NCBI GenBank assembly: GCA_023433205.1 | Contig: JAEZDS010000001.1 | Coordinates: 1-12,445, forward strand | Source of the DNA: Bacteroidota bacterium | GTDB lineage: Bacteria; Bacteroidota; Bacteroidia; B-17B0; Aurantibacillaceae | Length of the DNA: 12,445 bases | Direction of reading: 5' to 3' | Shown here: one piece after another, positions 5,358 to 12,445 of the stretch | Layout: each line of letters opens with the position of its first letter | How positions within the stretch are numbered: position 1 is the stretch's first letter | Made by a program: the position numbers and the translations under genes | Notes under the pieces: generated by a model | The model's input: the letters and a program-made list of their open reading frames with translations, nothing else | Told to the model about the DNA's origin: nothing | Databases searched by the model: none

Positions 5358-7082
5358 ATGAAGAACTTAAAGAATTTGATCAATAGTGCCCTTTTTGCCC
5401 TTGGTATGGTTGCCGCGGGTGAAATGTCGGCCCAGACTATTCCAACGACCTTTTTTGGTCAGAACGCGTGGATGCCCGATACAATCGGTACCAAAGTTTA
5501 TGGTGGAAAATTGCACCAGAACTGGGGTAAGATCCAGGAGAGCAAGGCCCAGATCATCAGGTTTGGTGGTATTGCTCCCGATCGCGAAGGTCCTTCAAAA
5601 TACCAGTATATAAAAATGATCGACTCGATCCGTGCCAAAGGTATGGAGCCTGTAATGCAGGTGAGTTACCACAAAGGCAAATTCAACGCCCAGCAGGCGG
5701 CTGCCCTTGTACAGTATATTAACGTTACAAAAAATAAGGGCGTGAAGTACTGGGTGATTGGAAACGAGCCAGACCTGGAATATGAATATACCAGTGCCTC
5801 ACAGGTGGCGGCCTACATTAAACCTTTTGCCTCAGCAATGAAAGCGGTTGACCCTTCAATTAAAACCATAGGTCCGGAAACGGCCTGGTTTAACGAGGGA
5901 ATTATTGAAGGTCTTACCACACCTAACGGAACACACGACATTACCGGTCGTGATGCCAGCGGCAGGTTGTATCTTGACATTATCTCTTTTCACACCTATC
6001 CATTCAACGGTAGCCAGAACCGCGACCAGGTAGTTTCAGAACTTACCAAAAGCGGTGGTTTTAACGACAAGCTGGCTTACCTGAACACCCGTGTTGCGGC
6101 CTGTAACAGTGCTCACAACCGTACCGGCAACTCTGCCCTGCAGACAGCGGTAACGGAAATGAACATTAACTATCAGAACAGCGCCAGTGATAATGTGAAC
6201 GGGGTAGGCGCCAACAGTTTTATAGGCGGGCAGTTTATTGCCGAGATGTTTGGTATTGGTTTAAAACAAGGTGTTAGCATGATGAACATCTGGAGTGTAA
6301 TTGAGGGAAACAACACCGAGCTTAACATCGGTTTCCTTGATCGTACCACAGGTGCTAGAAAACCTGCCTTTTACCACTTTCAGATGATGGCCGAGAACTT
6401 TAAAGGTCAGTACGTGAACGGCACCAGCAACAACAACAAAGTAAAGGTGTTTGGTTCAAAAAGCGCGCAGCTTATTCAGGTTCTTGTAATGAACCAGGAG
6501 CAGAGCGGAACGGCTAACTTTACTGTACGTCTTAACCAGGATGCCATTGCCGGAAGCGCGGGTCTTAAGATCAACATGAACGCCGGTGTTAATGTAGAAT
6601 ACAATGGTGTTATCGGAAAAGAAAGCACAGTGCTGCTAACCTTTAACGCGGCCGGTGTACTTGTAAAGAAAACCGAATACTCTATTGCCAACGCCCTTGC
6701 CGGACAGGCCCCGGTGGTTACCGAGCACAACGGTGGCGTTGCCGGAACACTTAACGGAGGTGGTGTAACCACTTCGGTTGGTGAGAACGGTGAGGAGTTC
6801 GTAAGTATGAAAGGATTCAGCATGAACCTGTACCCAAATCCTGCAAAGTCAAAGTTCACCATTGAACTTGACCGTCCCAACAAGCAGGAAGTGAAGTTTC
6901 AGGTTGAAGTATTTGACATAATGGGAAGGTTGATCTACACCCAAACTTCTGTTTTCCCTGAGCGTAAGCAGGCGCTTGATCTCAGCGGTAACAGTCTGGC
7001 CGAAGCGGTTTATATCGTAAGAGTACGCGAGGCGGGTGATAAAGACAACTGGAAATCCTCAAAAGTAATTCTGTTTAAGTAA
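5358..7082 (+). CDS. Secreted clan GH-A-type glycoside hydrolase with T9SS type A sorting domain
   Basis: This 574-residue protein has a signal peptide (1-26, ending EMSAQ), a TIM-barrel catalytic domain (about 30-350), a small C-terminal beta-sandwich (about 355-440), a glycine-rich linker (about 445-482) and a type IX sorting domain (about 485-574: LYPNPAKSKFTIEL, DIMGRLIYTQ, VYIVRV, SKVILFK). In the barrel, YWVIGNEPDLEY (131-142) gives the N-E-P motif of clan GH-A with E137 as likely acid/base. TAVTEMNINY (263-272) gives E267 as likely nucleophile, 130 residues later as expected for strands 4 and 7. IISFHTYPF at 208-216 fits the strand between them. These traits recall GH39, GH44 and GH79-type enzymes, but I cannot assign a family or substrate. 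The sorting domain implies export through the outer membrane and attachment to the surface or release. It appears to be a single-gene transcript: a structured leader precedes it and a strong terminator follows. Confidence 0.85.
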   Translation: MKNLKNLINSALFALGMVAAGEMSAQTIPTTFFGQNAWMPDTIGTKVYGGKLHQNWGKIQESKAQIIRFGGIAPDREGPSKYQYIKMIDSIRAKGMEPVMQVSYHKGKFNAQQAAALVQYINVTKNKGVKYWVIGNEPDLEYEYTSASQVAAYIKPFASAMKAVDPSIKTIGPETAWFNEGIIEGLTTPNGTHDITGRDASGRLYLDIISFHTYPFNGSQNRDQVVSELTKSGGFNDKLAYLNTRVAACNSAHNRTGNSALQTAVTEMNINYQNSASDNVNGVGANSFIGGQFIAEMFGIGLKQGVSMMNIWSVIEGNNTELNIGFLDRTTGARKPAFYHFQMMAENFKGQYVNGTSNNNKVKVFGSKSAQLIQVLVMNQEQSGTANFTVRLNQDAIAGSAGLKINMNAGVNVEYNGVIGKESTVLLTFNAAGVLVKKTEYSIANALAGQAPVVTEHNGGVAGTLNGGGVTTSVGENGEEFVSMKGFSMNLYPNPAKSKFTIELDRPNKQEVKFQVEVFDIMGRLIYTQTSVFPERKQALDLSGNSLAEAVYIVRVREAGDKDNWKSSKVILFK

Positions 7083-7131
7083 GCGATCCGCGGGAAGCAC
7101 CCTCCCCAGATCACCAGAATGCGATGAACAA

Positions 7132-7163
7132 AACCCCGGACTGGAGAGTCCGGGGTTTTTTTT
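7132..7163 (+). terminator. Strong intrinsic terminator after the secreted glycosidase
   Basis: An 11-bp perfect stem, AACCCCGGACT (7132-7142) and AGTCCGGGGTT (7147-7157), closes a GGAG tetraloop and runs into a T-tract ending at 7163. It lies 50 bp after the stop codon and should cleanly separate the glycosidase from the glycogen-type cluster. Confidence 0.93.
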
Positions 7164-7545
7164 ATTGAAAATTTTCCCCATACTAATTTTACAAGTCCTG
7201 GCACCCATACTTGTGATCTTTAAGTGTGGAATTAAAATGGGGATTTTGATCTACAATCCCAACGGATAAATATCGTAAACGGTCAACTTTCAGTCAAAAG
7301 CAAGCATTAAAGGCAAGCACAACATTTTGTAAGTGTAATTGCCCCGTTGCATCTGTGATACCCACCGGGCAGAGGACGGCAACCATCAACTATTATTTAA
7401 ACCATTTTGGCTATGCAAAGCCTTGCGCTACCGAATAAACAGTCCTGCAACATGGCAGCGGACGTATTTTTGCCTGTTATATACCGCTTACAATATGGTT
7501 TTGCGACAGGAAATTGAAGAGAACGAATGAATACTAAAATGCCAT
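7164..7545. other. Intergenic region upstream of the alpha-glucan cluster
   Basis: These 382 bp hold no convincing gene; a 63-codon frame at 7339-7530 has no signal, domain or likely coding pattern. A 6-bp inverted repeat, ACAAGT (7191-7196) with ACTTGT (7209-7214), lies after the terminator and could be an operator or chance. The promoter of the next operon should lie here. Confidence 0.6.
7465..7472 (+). promoter_or_regulatory. Candidate -7 box for the alpha-glucan operon
   Basis: TATTTTTG matches the Bacteroidota -7 consensus TAnnTTTG exactly and lies 73 bp before the ATG at 7546. No good TTTG -33 element sits at the right distance upstream, so this is a tentative call. Confidence 0.3.
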
Positions 7546-8835
7546 ATGAGAAGTAAGCTTCCTAAAGTTTTAATGCTGGGTTGGGAGTTCCCCCCGATTA
7601 TCAACGGTGGTCTGGGCGTTGCATGTCACGACCTGTCAAGCGCCATGTCGGAGTTAGCCAACATAACCATGGTTGTTCCTAAAACCAGTCCCGATTTTAA
7701 GATGCGGAACATGAACCTGGTGGGAGTAAATAATGTGAGTGCCGCCGGTCTTGGCAGTTTGCCCTCCAGTTACCACCAGCCACTGCCATTTAAACTTGAA
7801 TCAGTGCCTGCAAACCTCGATCCCTATTACCAGGAAGGGGTGGGCGCCTATTCACGTTCTGAGCTTTTCAGGGAAGAAGGCAACCAGAGCAGCCAGACAG
7901 GAAGATTCGATATTGATAGTTTATATGGCGGCGATGTTATTAATAAGGTGATGCAGTTTGCTGATATCACAGCAAGAATGGCCCAGAAAATGGACTTTGA
8001 TGTGATTCACGCGCACGACTGGATGACCATGCTTGCAGGGATAAAGATCAGGCAACAGAGCGGTAAGCCACTGGTGATGCATCTTCATTCCCTTGAGGTT
8101 GACCGCAGCGGAGCCGAAAGCCGCGGCTGGGTATACGACCTGGAGAAAAAAGGAATGGAGTATGCCGACCTGCTGGTGCCGGTCAGCAATTTTACAGCCG
8201 ATAATATTGAGCGGTATTACGATATCCCTAAATCAAAAATGTTTGTGGTACACAACGGGAGCCGTCCTGTGAGTGCGTTCCGCAGCCGCCGGCAGTTCCG
8301 CGAAAAAACAGTGCTTTTTGTGGGAAGACTCACAAGGCAGAAAGGTCCTGAGAAGTTTCTCGACATTGCGGCAAAAGTGCTGAAGGTTAATCCTGATGTA
8401 CGTTTTGTGATGGCCGGTGTTGGAGATTACTTTAAAACCGTACTGGAACAAAGCGCATACAAACATCTGGGTAACCGCTTTCACCTTACAGGTTTCCTTG
8501 ATCTTAAAAAGCTCAACTACCTTTTTTCTGTGAGTGATGTGTATTGTATGCCTTCCATATCTGAACCCTTTGGCTTATCTGCCGTTGAAGCCGCTCATTT
8601 TGGTATTCCCTGCGTTATCTCCAAACAGTCTGGAGTGGCAGAAGTGCTGAACGGGGCCCTGAAGTTTGATTACTGGGATGTAGATAAAGCAGCCGGCTGC
8701 ATTCTGAACCTGCTTCATGATAAAGTTCTCCGTAAGAAGGTTGTGCGCGACGCTTCCAACAATTTAAAGGATATTACCTGGAACAAATCAGCGGGACGGG
8801 TAATGGACGCTTATTCAAGTAAAAGTTTTATTTAA
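7546..8835 (+). CDS. Glycosyltransferase (GT4/GT5-like), probable glycogen or alpha-glucan synthase
   Basis: This 429-residue cytoplasmic GT-B protein transfers a sugar from a nucleotide-sugar donor with retention. The N-terminal half has GWEFPPIINGGLGVACHDL (12-30), where N20-G21-G22 lies in the donor-contacting glycine loop found in glycogen synthases. FDVIHAHDWMT (151-161) is the H-A-H-D-W motif shared with starch/glycogen synthases. The C-terminal half has VGRLTRQKGPE (259-269; R261 and K266 contact the donor diphosphate in relatives) and SEPFGLSAVEAA with E340 and E348, the E-x7-E motif. Residues about 50-130 form a family-specific insertion rich in serine, proline and tyrosine. The next gene, 12 bp on, encodes a GH57 enzyme; this pair belongs to the glycogen gene set of many Bacteroidota. 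That supports a role in alpha-glucan synthesis over a general GT4 role. No gene symbol is given because several unrelated synthases share this annotation. Confidence 0.85.
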   Translation: MRSKLPKVLMLGWEFPPIINGGLGVACHDLSSAMSELANITMVVPKTSPDFKMRNMNLVGVNNVSAAGLGSLPSSYHQPLPFKLESVPANLDPYYQEGVGAYSRSELFREEGNQSSQTGRFDIDSLYGGDVINKVMQFADITARMAQKMDFDVIHAHDWMTMLAGIKIRQQSGKPLVMHLHSLEVDRSGAESRGWVYDLEKKGMEYADLLVPVSNFTADNIERYYDIPKSKMFVVHNGSRPVSAFRSRRQFREKTVLFVGRLTRQKGPEKFLDIAAKVLKVNPDVRFVMAGVGDYFKTVLEQSAYKHLGNRFHLTGFLDLKKLNYLFSVSDVYCMPSISEPFGLSAVEAAHFGIPCVISKQSGVAEVLNGALKFDYWDVDKAAGCILNLLHDKVLRKKVVRDASNNLKDITWNKSAGRVMDAYSSKSFI

Positions 8836-8847
8836 AGCACATAAATT

Positions 8848-10146
8848 ATGCCATCTATCTGCTTCTATTTTCAGGTTCATCAGCCATTCAGGATCCGCAA
8901 CTACTCTTTTTTCGACATTGGCAACGACCATTTTTATGAAGATGAAAAGGCCAACAAGGAAATAATGCACAAAGTGGCCGATAAGTGTTATATCAAGACC
9001 AACGCCAAAATGCTGGAACTGATAAAACGACATAACGGTAAGTTCAGGATCAGTTATTCCATAAGCGGAACCGCCATTGAACAGTTTGAAAGATTCAGAC
9101 CGGATGTGCTGGCCTCTTTTGTAGAGCTGGCTGAAACAGGTTGTGTTGAGTTTTTATCAGAGACCTATTCACACTCTCTCAGTTTTATTTATAGCCGTGA
9201 GGAATTTAAAAGGCAAATTGATAAGCACAGACGGGTGATCAAAAAATATTTTAACCAGGAGCCCACTGTTTTTCGCAACACTGAGCTCATCTTTAACAAC
9301 GAACTGGCTGCTTTTATTGAAAGTCTGGGTTATAAAGGTTTGATCTGTGAAGGAGTTGACTGGATGCTGAACGGAAGATCTCCCAACTTCCCCTATAAGG
9401 CTGTTGGCTGCGACAAATTAAAACTGCTGCTGAAAAATCATAAGCTCAGCGATGACATTGCCTTCCGTTTTTCAGACCGGGGCTGGACCGAATGGCCGCT
9501 GACTGTAGATAAATACAAAAAGTGGGTTCATAACGTGGCAGGAAATGGGCAGACCATAAACCTGTTCATGGACTATGAGACTTTTGGCGAGCACCAGTGG
9601 GAATCAACGGGCATTTTTGAATTCCTCGATAAATTGCCGGCCGCGGTAATGGAGCATCCCGACTTTGATTTTAAAACGCCCTCTGAAGTGGTAGATGCAT
9701 ATGAAGCGCACGATACCTACGACGTTCATAATTTTACCAGCTGGGCCGATACAGAACGTGATCTTTCTGCATGGCTGAGCAATTCAATGCAGCGTGAATC
9801 CATCAAAAGGATCTATTCACTTGAAAAGGATATTAAAGACCTGAATGATCCTGATCTGTTGAATGTCTGGGAGCGGCTGCAAACTTCCGACCATTATTAT
9901 TACATGTGTACGAAGTTCTGGAACGATGGCGATGTGCACAAATACTTTAGTCCGTACGATTCGCCGTATGACGCATATATGTACTTCATGAATGTATTCA
10001 GCGATCTTGAGTGTCAGCTGAAGAACAAAATGAAGAAGAGAGCCAGGGCGAAAGCCAATAATAACGAAGGAGTTGAGAAGGCAAAAACCTCCGGAACCCG
10101 CCTGCTTCGTAAACATGAATTTCTGGAGGTGCCCAATTTTTTGTGA
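8848..10146 (+). CDS. GH57 family alpha-amylase/glucanotransferase-type enzyme
   Basis: This 432-residue cytoplasmic protein without a signal peptide has the ordered GH57 motifs. Motif 1 is VHQPFRIRNY (H11-Q12-P13). Motif 2 is SETYSHSLSF (104-113). Motif 3 is FRNTELIFNN (142-151), with E146 the likely nucleophile. Motif 4 is MDYETFGEHQW (241-251), with D242 the likely acid/base. Motif 5 is around TSWADTERDLSAWLSN (297-312). The C-terminus (about 345-392) is aromatic-rich (YYYMCTKFWNDGDVHKYFSP), as in the Bacteroidota branch of the family, followed by a basic tail. GH57 enzymes hydrolyse or rearrange alpha-1,4 and alpha-1,6 glucans. Being intracellular and next to a synthase, it most likely remodels or degrades a storage glucan; amylase, transferase or branching activity cannot be told apart by eye. 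The start at 8848 lies 12 bp after the previous stop. Confidence 0.9.
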   Translation: MPSICFYFQVHQPFRIRNYSFFDIGNDHFYEDEKANKEIMHKVADKCYIKTNAKMLELIKRHNGKFRISYSISGTAIEQFERFRPDVLASFVELAETGCVEFLSETYSHSLSFIYSREEFKRQIDKHRRVIKKYFNQEPTVFRNTELIFNNELAAFIESLGYKGLICEGVDWMLNGRSPNFPYKAVGCDKLKLLLKNHKLSDDIAFRFSDRGWTEWPLTVDKYKKWVHNVAGNGQTINLFMDYETFGEHQWESTGIFEFLDKLPAAVMEHPDFDFKTPSEVVDAYEAHDTYDVHNFTSWADTERDLSAWLSNSMQRESIKRIYSLEKDIKDLNDPDLLNVWERLQTSDHYYYMCTKFWNDGDVHKYFSPYDSPYDAYMYFMNVFSDLECQLKNKMKKRARAKANNNEGVEKAKTSGTRLLRKHEFLEVPNFL

Positions 10147-10175
10147 ATTGGCAAAAAAAATAGTATTTCTGTAAC

Positions 10176-11036
10176 ATGATCTTAATTGCCGATAGCGGTT
10201 CAACCAAAACAGATTGGGTGTTGATTGATGGAAAAGGACAGAAGCGATTCAAAACAATCGGCTACAATCCCTACTTCGTTAATTCCGAGAATATATACAG
10301 CTCTCTTAAAGAAGAGCTTGTTCCTAAGCTTGATCCTTTCAAAGTAGAAAGCGTATATTTTTATGGGGCCGGCTGTTCAACACCCGAAAATTCAGAGATA
10401 GTAAAAAAGGCGCTGGCCAGGTGTTTTATCAATTCACGGATTGATGTAGGCCATGATATGCTTGCGGCAGCAAGGGCGGTGCTGGGCAACAAAAAGGGTT
10501 TCGCCGCCATTCTTGGTACCGGCTCAAACACCTGCCTGTACAACGGCAATCAGGTGGAACTTAATATTGATTCGCTGGGTTATCTGCTGGGCGACGAAGG
10601 AAGCGGAAGTTATATTGGCAAAAAGGTGATCCGTGATTATATGCGCGGCTATCTGCCAAAAGAATTGCAAAAACGTTTTACTGAGAAGTATTCTCTTAGC
10701 CATAATGAGATCTTCAACGCCTTATACAACAAGCCGCTGCCTAACCGCTTTCTGGCAAGTTTCTGTATGTTTGCCGATGAAAATAAACGCAGTCCTCACA
10801 TCCGGCAGCTGGTTGAGGAGTCGTTCAATGACTTTTTCCGCAACCTGGTCTCCAGGTACCCCGATTACCGGGCATATCAGTTCAACTGCATAGGTTCTGT
10901 TGGTTTCGCCTTCAGAGAGATACTGAAGAAGGTGTCGGAGCAGTACGGCATGAAGGTGGGAACTATTCTGCACTCTCCCATTGATAACCTGGTTCAGTAC
11001 CATCTTTCATACCACATGAAGGAAAGTAAAGTTTAA
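10176..11036 (+). CDS. BadF/BadG/BcrA/BcrD-type (N-acetylglucosamine kinase-like) sugar kinase
   Basis: This 286-residue cytoplasmic protein belongs to the ASKHA superfamily and has intact motifs. PHOSPHATE-1 is ADSGSTKTDWVLID (5-18), followed by GAGCST (64-69). A catalytic-type aspartate D94 sits in VGHDMLAAARA (91-101), PHOSPHATE-2 is ILGTGSNTCLYNG (112-124), and LLGDEGSGSYIGKK (137-150) marks the NAGK-like branch. The adenosine loop is near CIGSVGFAFREIL. NAGK-type enzymes phosphorylate N-acetylglucosamine or related hexoses at the 6-OH using ATP. The gene starts 29 bp after the GH57 gene on the same strand, so it is probably in the operon. A kinase of glucose or another sugar released from alpha-glucan would fit the context, but amino-sugar or peptidoglycan recycling is equally possible. 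Confidence 0.85.
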   Translation: MILIADSGSTKTDWVLIDGKGQKRFKTIGYNPYFVNSENIYSSLKEELVPKLDPFKVESVYFYGAGCSTPENSEIVKKALARCFINSRIDVGHDMLAAARAVLGNKKGFAAILGTGSNTCLYNGNQVELNIDSLGYLLGDEGSGSYIGKKVIRDYMRGYLPKELQKRFTEKYSLSHNEIFNALYNKPLPNRFLASFCMFADENKRSPHIRQLVEESFNDFFRNLVSRYPDYRAYQFNCIGSVGFAFREILKKVSEQYGMKVGTILHSPIDNLVQYHLSYHMKESKV

Positions 11037-11315
11037 GTTAGGTAATACCGCACACCGTTGCACAGGCAGCTGCCATTTTGTTTGTTTTAAGGGCAGGTTG
11101 TTGGGCTGCCAAAACAGATTATGAACTTTATGTGAAGGGAATAAAACGGCACTTAAGGTAAGAGCTCCTGAGAAGAAAGATTTCTCACCCTGTCAAAAGC
11201 TCCTTTGAGCTATATTATTTCCTTGTTTGGCGATTACGCGCCGGACGTACTAAGGGTTTTTCTACTTTCGTTCTTTGTGCCGGGTCGCTTTTTAATTGGC
11301 TCCGGACTGAATTAA
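11037..11315. other. Intergenic region between the kinase and the response regulator
   Basis: No gene is evident in these 279 bp. A 10-bp palindrome GGCAGCTGCC near 11065, with a later GGGCTGCC near 11104, and a 6-bp hairpin TGAGAA/TTCTCA (11169-11174 with 11182-11187) are present. None is followed by a T-tract good enough to call a terminator. A promoter for the response regulator should lie here, but I could not place one with confidence. Confidence 0.5.
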
Positions 11316-11711
11316 ATGAAATGTCTGTTAATTGAGGACGACCTGGATGATCAGGAAATTTTTCTGCTTTGTTTGCAGGATGTGCGACCGGATGTTCACT
11401 GTGTTGTGCTTAACAATGGTGTTGATGCGCTTACGTTGCTTCGGGCAGATCAGCAGTTTATTCCTGAGGCAATTTTTCTGGACGTGAATATGCCTATGAT
11501 GAATGGACTGGAATGTTTAAAGAGACTGAAAGAGATTCCGCAGCTCTCTGACTCCTGCATTTATATTTACAGTACAACTTCCGAAGATAGGGTGATACAG
11601 GAATCCAGGGAACTGGGAGCAGATGCCTATATCATCAAACCATTTGGCGGCGATAAGATCAAAGAGGAGATTGCCAGGGCCCTGAACAGGTGCCAGTCAG
11701 GCGCCTCCTGA
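11316..11711 (+). CDS. Single-domain response regulator (REC, Rcp1/CheY-like)
   Basis: This 131-residue protein consists of one receiver domain only. The acidic pocket is E7-D8-D9 (LLIEDDLDD), the phospho-acceptor is D56 in FLDVNMPMMNG, the switch Thr/Ser lies in YSTTS (85-89), and the conserved lysine is K108 in IIKPFGG. All residues for phosphorylation are present and no output domain follows. Such stand-alone receivers act by protein contact or as phosphate shuttles. The next gene starts 9 bp after the stop and encodes a PAS sensor, so the two probably form one signalling unit; the LxEDDxDDQ start is typical of receivers paired with PAS/phytochrome-type kinases. Confidence 0.92.
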   Translation: MKCLLIEDDLDDQEIFLLCLQDVRPDVHCVVLNNGVDALTLLRADQQFIPEAIFLDVNMPMMNGLECLKRLKEIPQLSDSCIYIYSTTSEDRVIQESRELGADAYIIKPFGGDKIKEEIARALNRCQSGAS

Positions 11712-11720
11712 ACACCTACA

Positions 11721-12445
11721 ATGCCAGCTACGAACGATAATCAACAGCGCACAGCAAAAGATCTCAATCTCTATCAGAAGATGATAGAGGAGATAGAGGA
11801 CTACGCTATCATAGTAATGGACGTTAACGGAGTTATCACAAACTGGAACCGAGGCGCACAAAAGATCAAAGGTTATACTGCAGAAGATATAATAGGGAAA
11901 CACTTCAGCATTTTTTATGTTCAGGAAGATGTGGAAAGGAACCTGCCTGATACATTGATCAATACCGCGCGGAAAACCGGCCGCGCCTCGCAGGAAGGCT
12001 GGACAAAAAGAAAAGATGGAAGCAGGTTTTGGGGAAGTATTACCATTACAGCCATCCATGATAACGCAAACAATGTTATTGGATTCTCAAAAGTTACATG
12101 CGATCTTACCGAGAAAAAGATCGCAGAGGACAAGCTGAAAATTAGTGAGGAGCGTTATCAACGCATGATTGCCGAAGTGCAGGATTACGCCATCATTTTA
12201 CTCGATGAAAACGGGATCATACAGAACTGGAATGCCGGTGCGGCAAAAATAAAAGGTTATTCTTCAGAGGAAATTATCGGAAGATCGTTTAAAACGTTTT
12301 ACCCTCCCAAAGATAAAAAGGATGGTTTGCCTGACAGACTTCTCAGCAAAGCCAGAGAAGAGGGCAGGGCCGCCCATGAAGGATGGCGTGTAAAAAAGGA
12401 CGGTACTTTTTTTTGGGGAAATGTGGTAATTACCGCCCTGCATGA
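11721..12445 (+). CDS. Tandem-PAS signalling protein, probable sensor histidine kinase, 3' end cut by window edge
   Basis: The frame is open from the ATG at 11721 to the right edge, 241 complete codons, so only the N-terminus is visible. There is no signal peptide or membrane segment in this part. Two PAS domains follow each other. PAS1 spans about residues 21-130 (EDYAIIVMDVNG, NWNRGAQKIKGY, EGWTKRKDGSRFWG). PAS2 starts near residue 140, after the linker TEKKIAEDKLKISEERYQ, and holds QDYAIILLDENG, NWNAGAAKIKGY and EGWRVKKDGTFFWG. About half the positions are identical between the two, pointing to an internal duplication. In Bacteroidota such N-termini usually lead to more PAS units and a histidine kinase core, which is inferred here. 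The ligand is unknown; the W-N-x-G-A and K-I-K-G-Y pattern is of the general S-box type. Confidence 0.85.
   Translation, partial: MPATNDNQQRTAKDLNLYQKMIEEIEDYAIIVMDVNGVITNWNRGAQKIKGYTAEDIIGKHFSIFYVQEDVERNLPDTLINTARKTGRASQEGWTKRKDGSRFWGSITITAIHDNANNVIGFSKVTCDLTEKKIAEDKLKISEERYQRMIAEVQDYAIILLDENGIIQNWNAGAAKIKGYSSEEIIGRSFKTFYPPKDKKDGLPDRLLSKAREEGRAAHEGWRVKKDGTFFWGNVVITALH

Noticed and set aside
6476..6883. A 135-codon antisense frame inside the secreted glycosidase gene
   Set aside because: It has no signal, domain or promoter and lies opposite strong coding sequence.
7339..7530. A 63-codon frame upstream of the glycosyltransferase gene
   Set aside because: The composition is cysteine- and arginine-rich without a pattern, it overlaps the likely promoter, and no domain is visible.
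11061..11111. Palindrome GGCAGCTGCC with a following T-rich stretch and GGGCTGCC, as a possible terminator of the kinase operon
   Set aside because: The first palindrome leaves no loop, and the longer pairing is followed by A-rich sequence, so it does not make a proper intrinsic terminator.
1..12445. CRISPR array, insertion sequence, tRNA/rRNA or phage genes
   Set aside because: No regularly spaced repeats, transposase, integrase, cloverleaf or rRNA-like sequence was seen on either strand.

Overview
The window looks like a chromosomal segment from a member of the Bacteroidota, most likely a free-living Chitinophaga/Sphingobacterium/Cytophaga-type bacterium. The pointers are a type IX secretion (T9SS) C-terminal sorting domain on a secreted glycosidase, a DksA/TraR protein in its cysteine-poor Bacteroidota form, DUF2490 and DUF4956 proteins, A-rich leaders without clear Shine-Dalgarno sequences, and -7 boxes of the TAnnTTTG type. 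No insertion sequence, CRISPR array, tRNA or rRNA was seen.

Left block (1-4962, all minus strand). Reading in the direction of transcription, a DksA/TraR-like regulator (4962-4549) is followed after 60 bp by seven tightly packed genes: a small lipoprotein (4488-4072), a secreted repeat protein (4068-3592), a VTC-fold polyphosphate-polymerase-like protein (3589-2843), a DUF4956 membrane protein (2846-2187), a DUF2490 outer-membrane-type beta protein (2174-1464), a small secreted protein resembling a free-standing sorting domain (1449-1075), and a GH26-type glycoside hydrolase with an N-terminal beta-sandwich domain that runs off the left edge (1078-1). Gaps are 2-14 bp or 4-bp overlaps (ATGA, GTGA), so these seven are probably one transcript. 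The whole forms a cell-envelope cassette joining a VTC catalytic fold, an inner-membrane partner, an outer-membrane barrel candidate and a secreted glycan-cleaving enzyme. It is the best candidate here for an undescribed system.

Divergent spacer (4963-5357). It holds a good -7 box for the leftward dksA-like gene. Rightward, it holds a leader of about 200 nt containing two nested sets of inverted repeats, ahead of the secreted glycosidase gene.

Middle (5358-7163). A 574-residue secreted clan GH-A-type glycosidase carries a C-terminal T9SS sorting domain and is followed by a textbook intrinsic terminator. The window therefore has two secreted carbohydrate-active enzymes transcribed in opposite directions from one control region.

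Right-middle (7164-11036). A cytoplasmic alpha-glucan (glycogen-like) cluster encodes a GT4/GT5-like glycosyltransferase, a GH57 amylase-family enzyme and a BadF/NAGK-type sugar kinase, with gaps of 12 and 29 bp. Right end (11316-12445). A single-domain response regulator is followed 9 bp later by a multi-PAS protein cut by the window edge, most likely a sensor histidine kinase.
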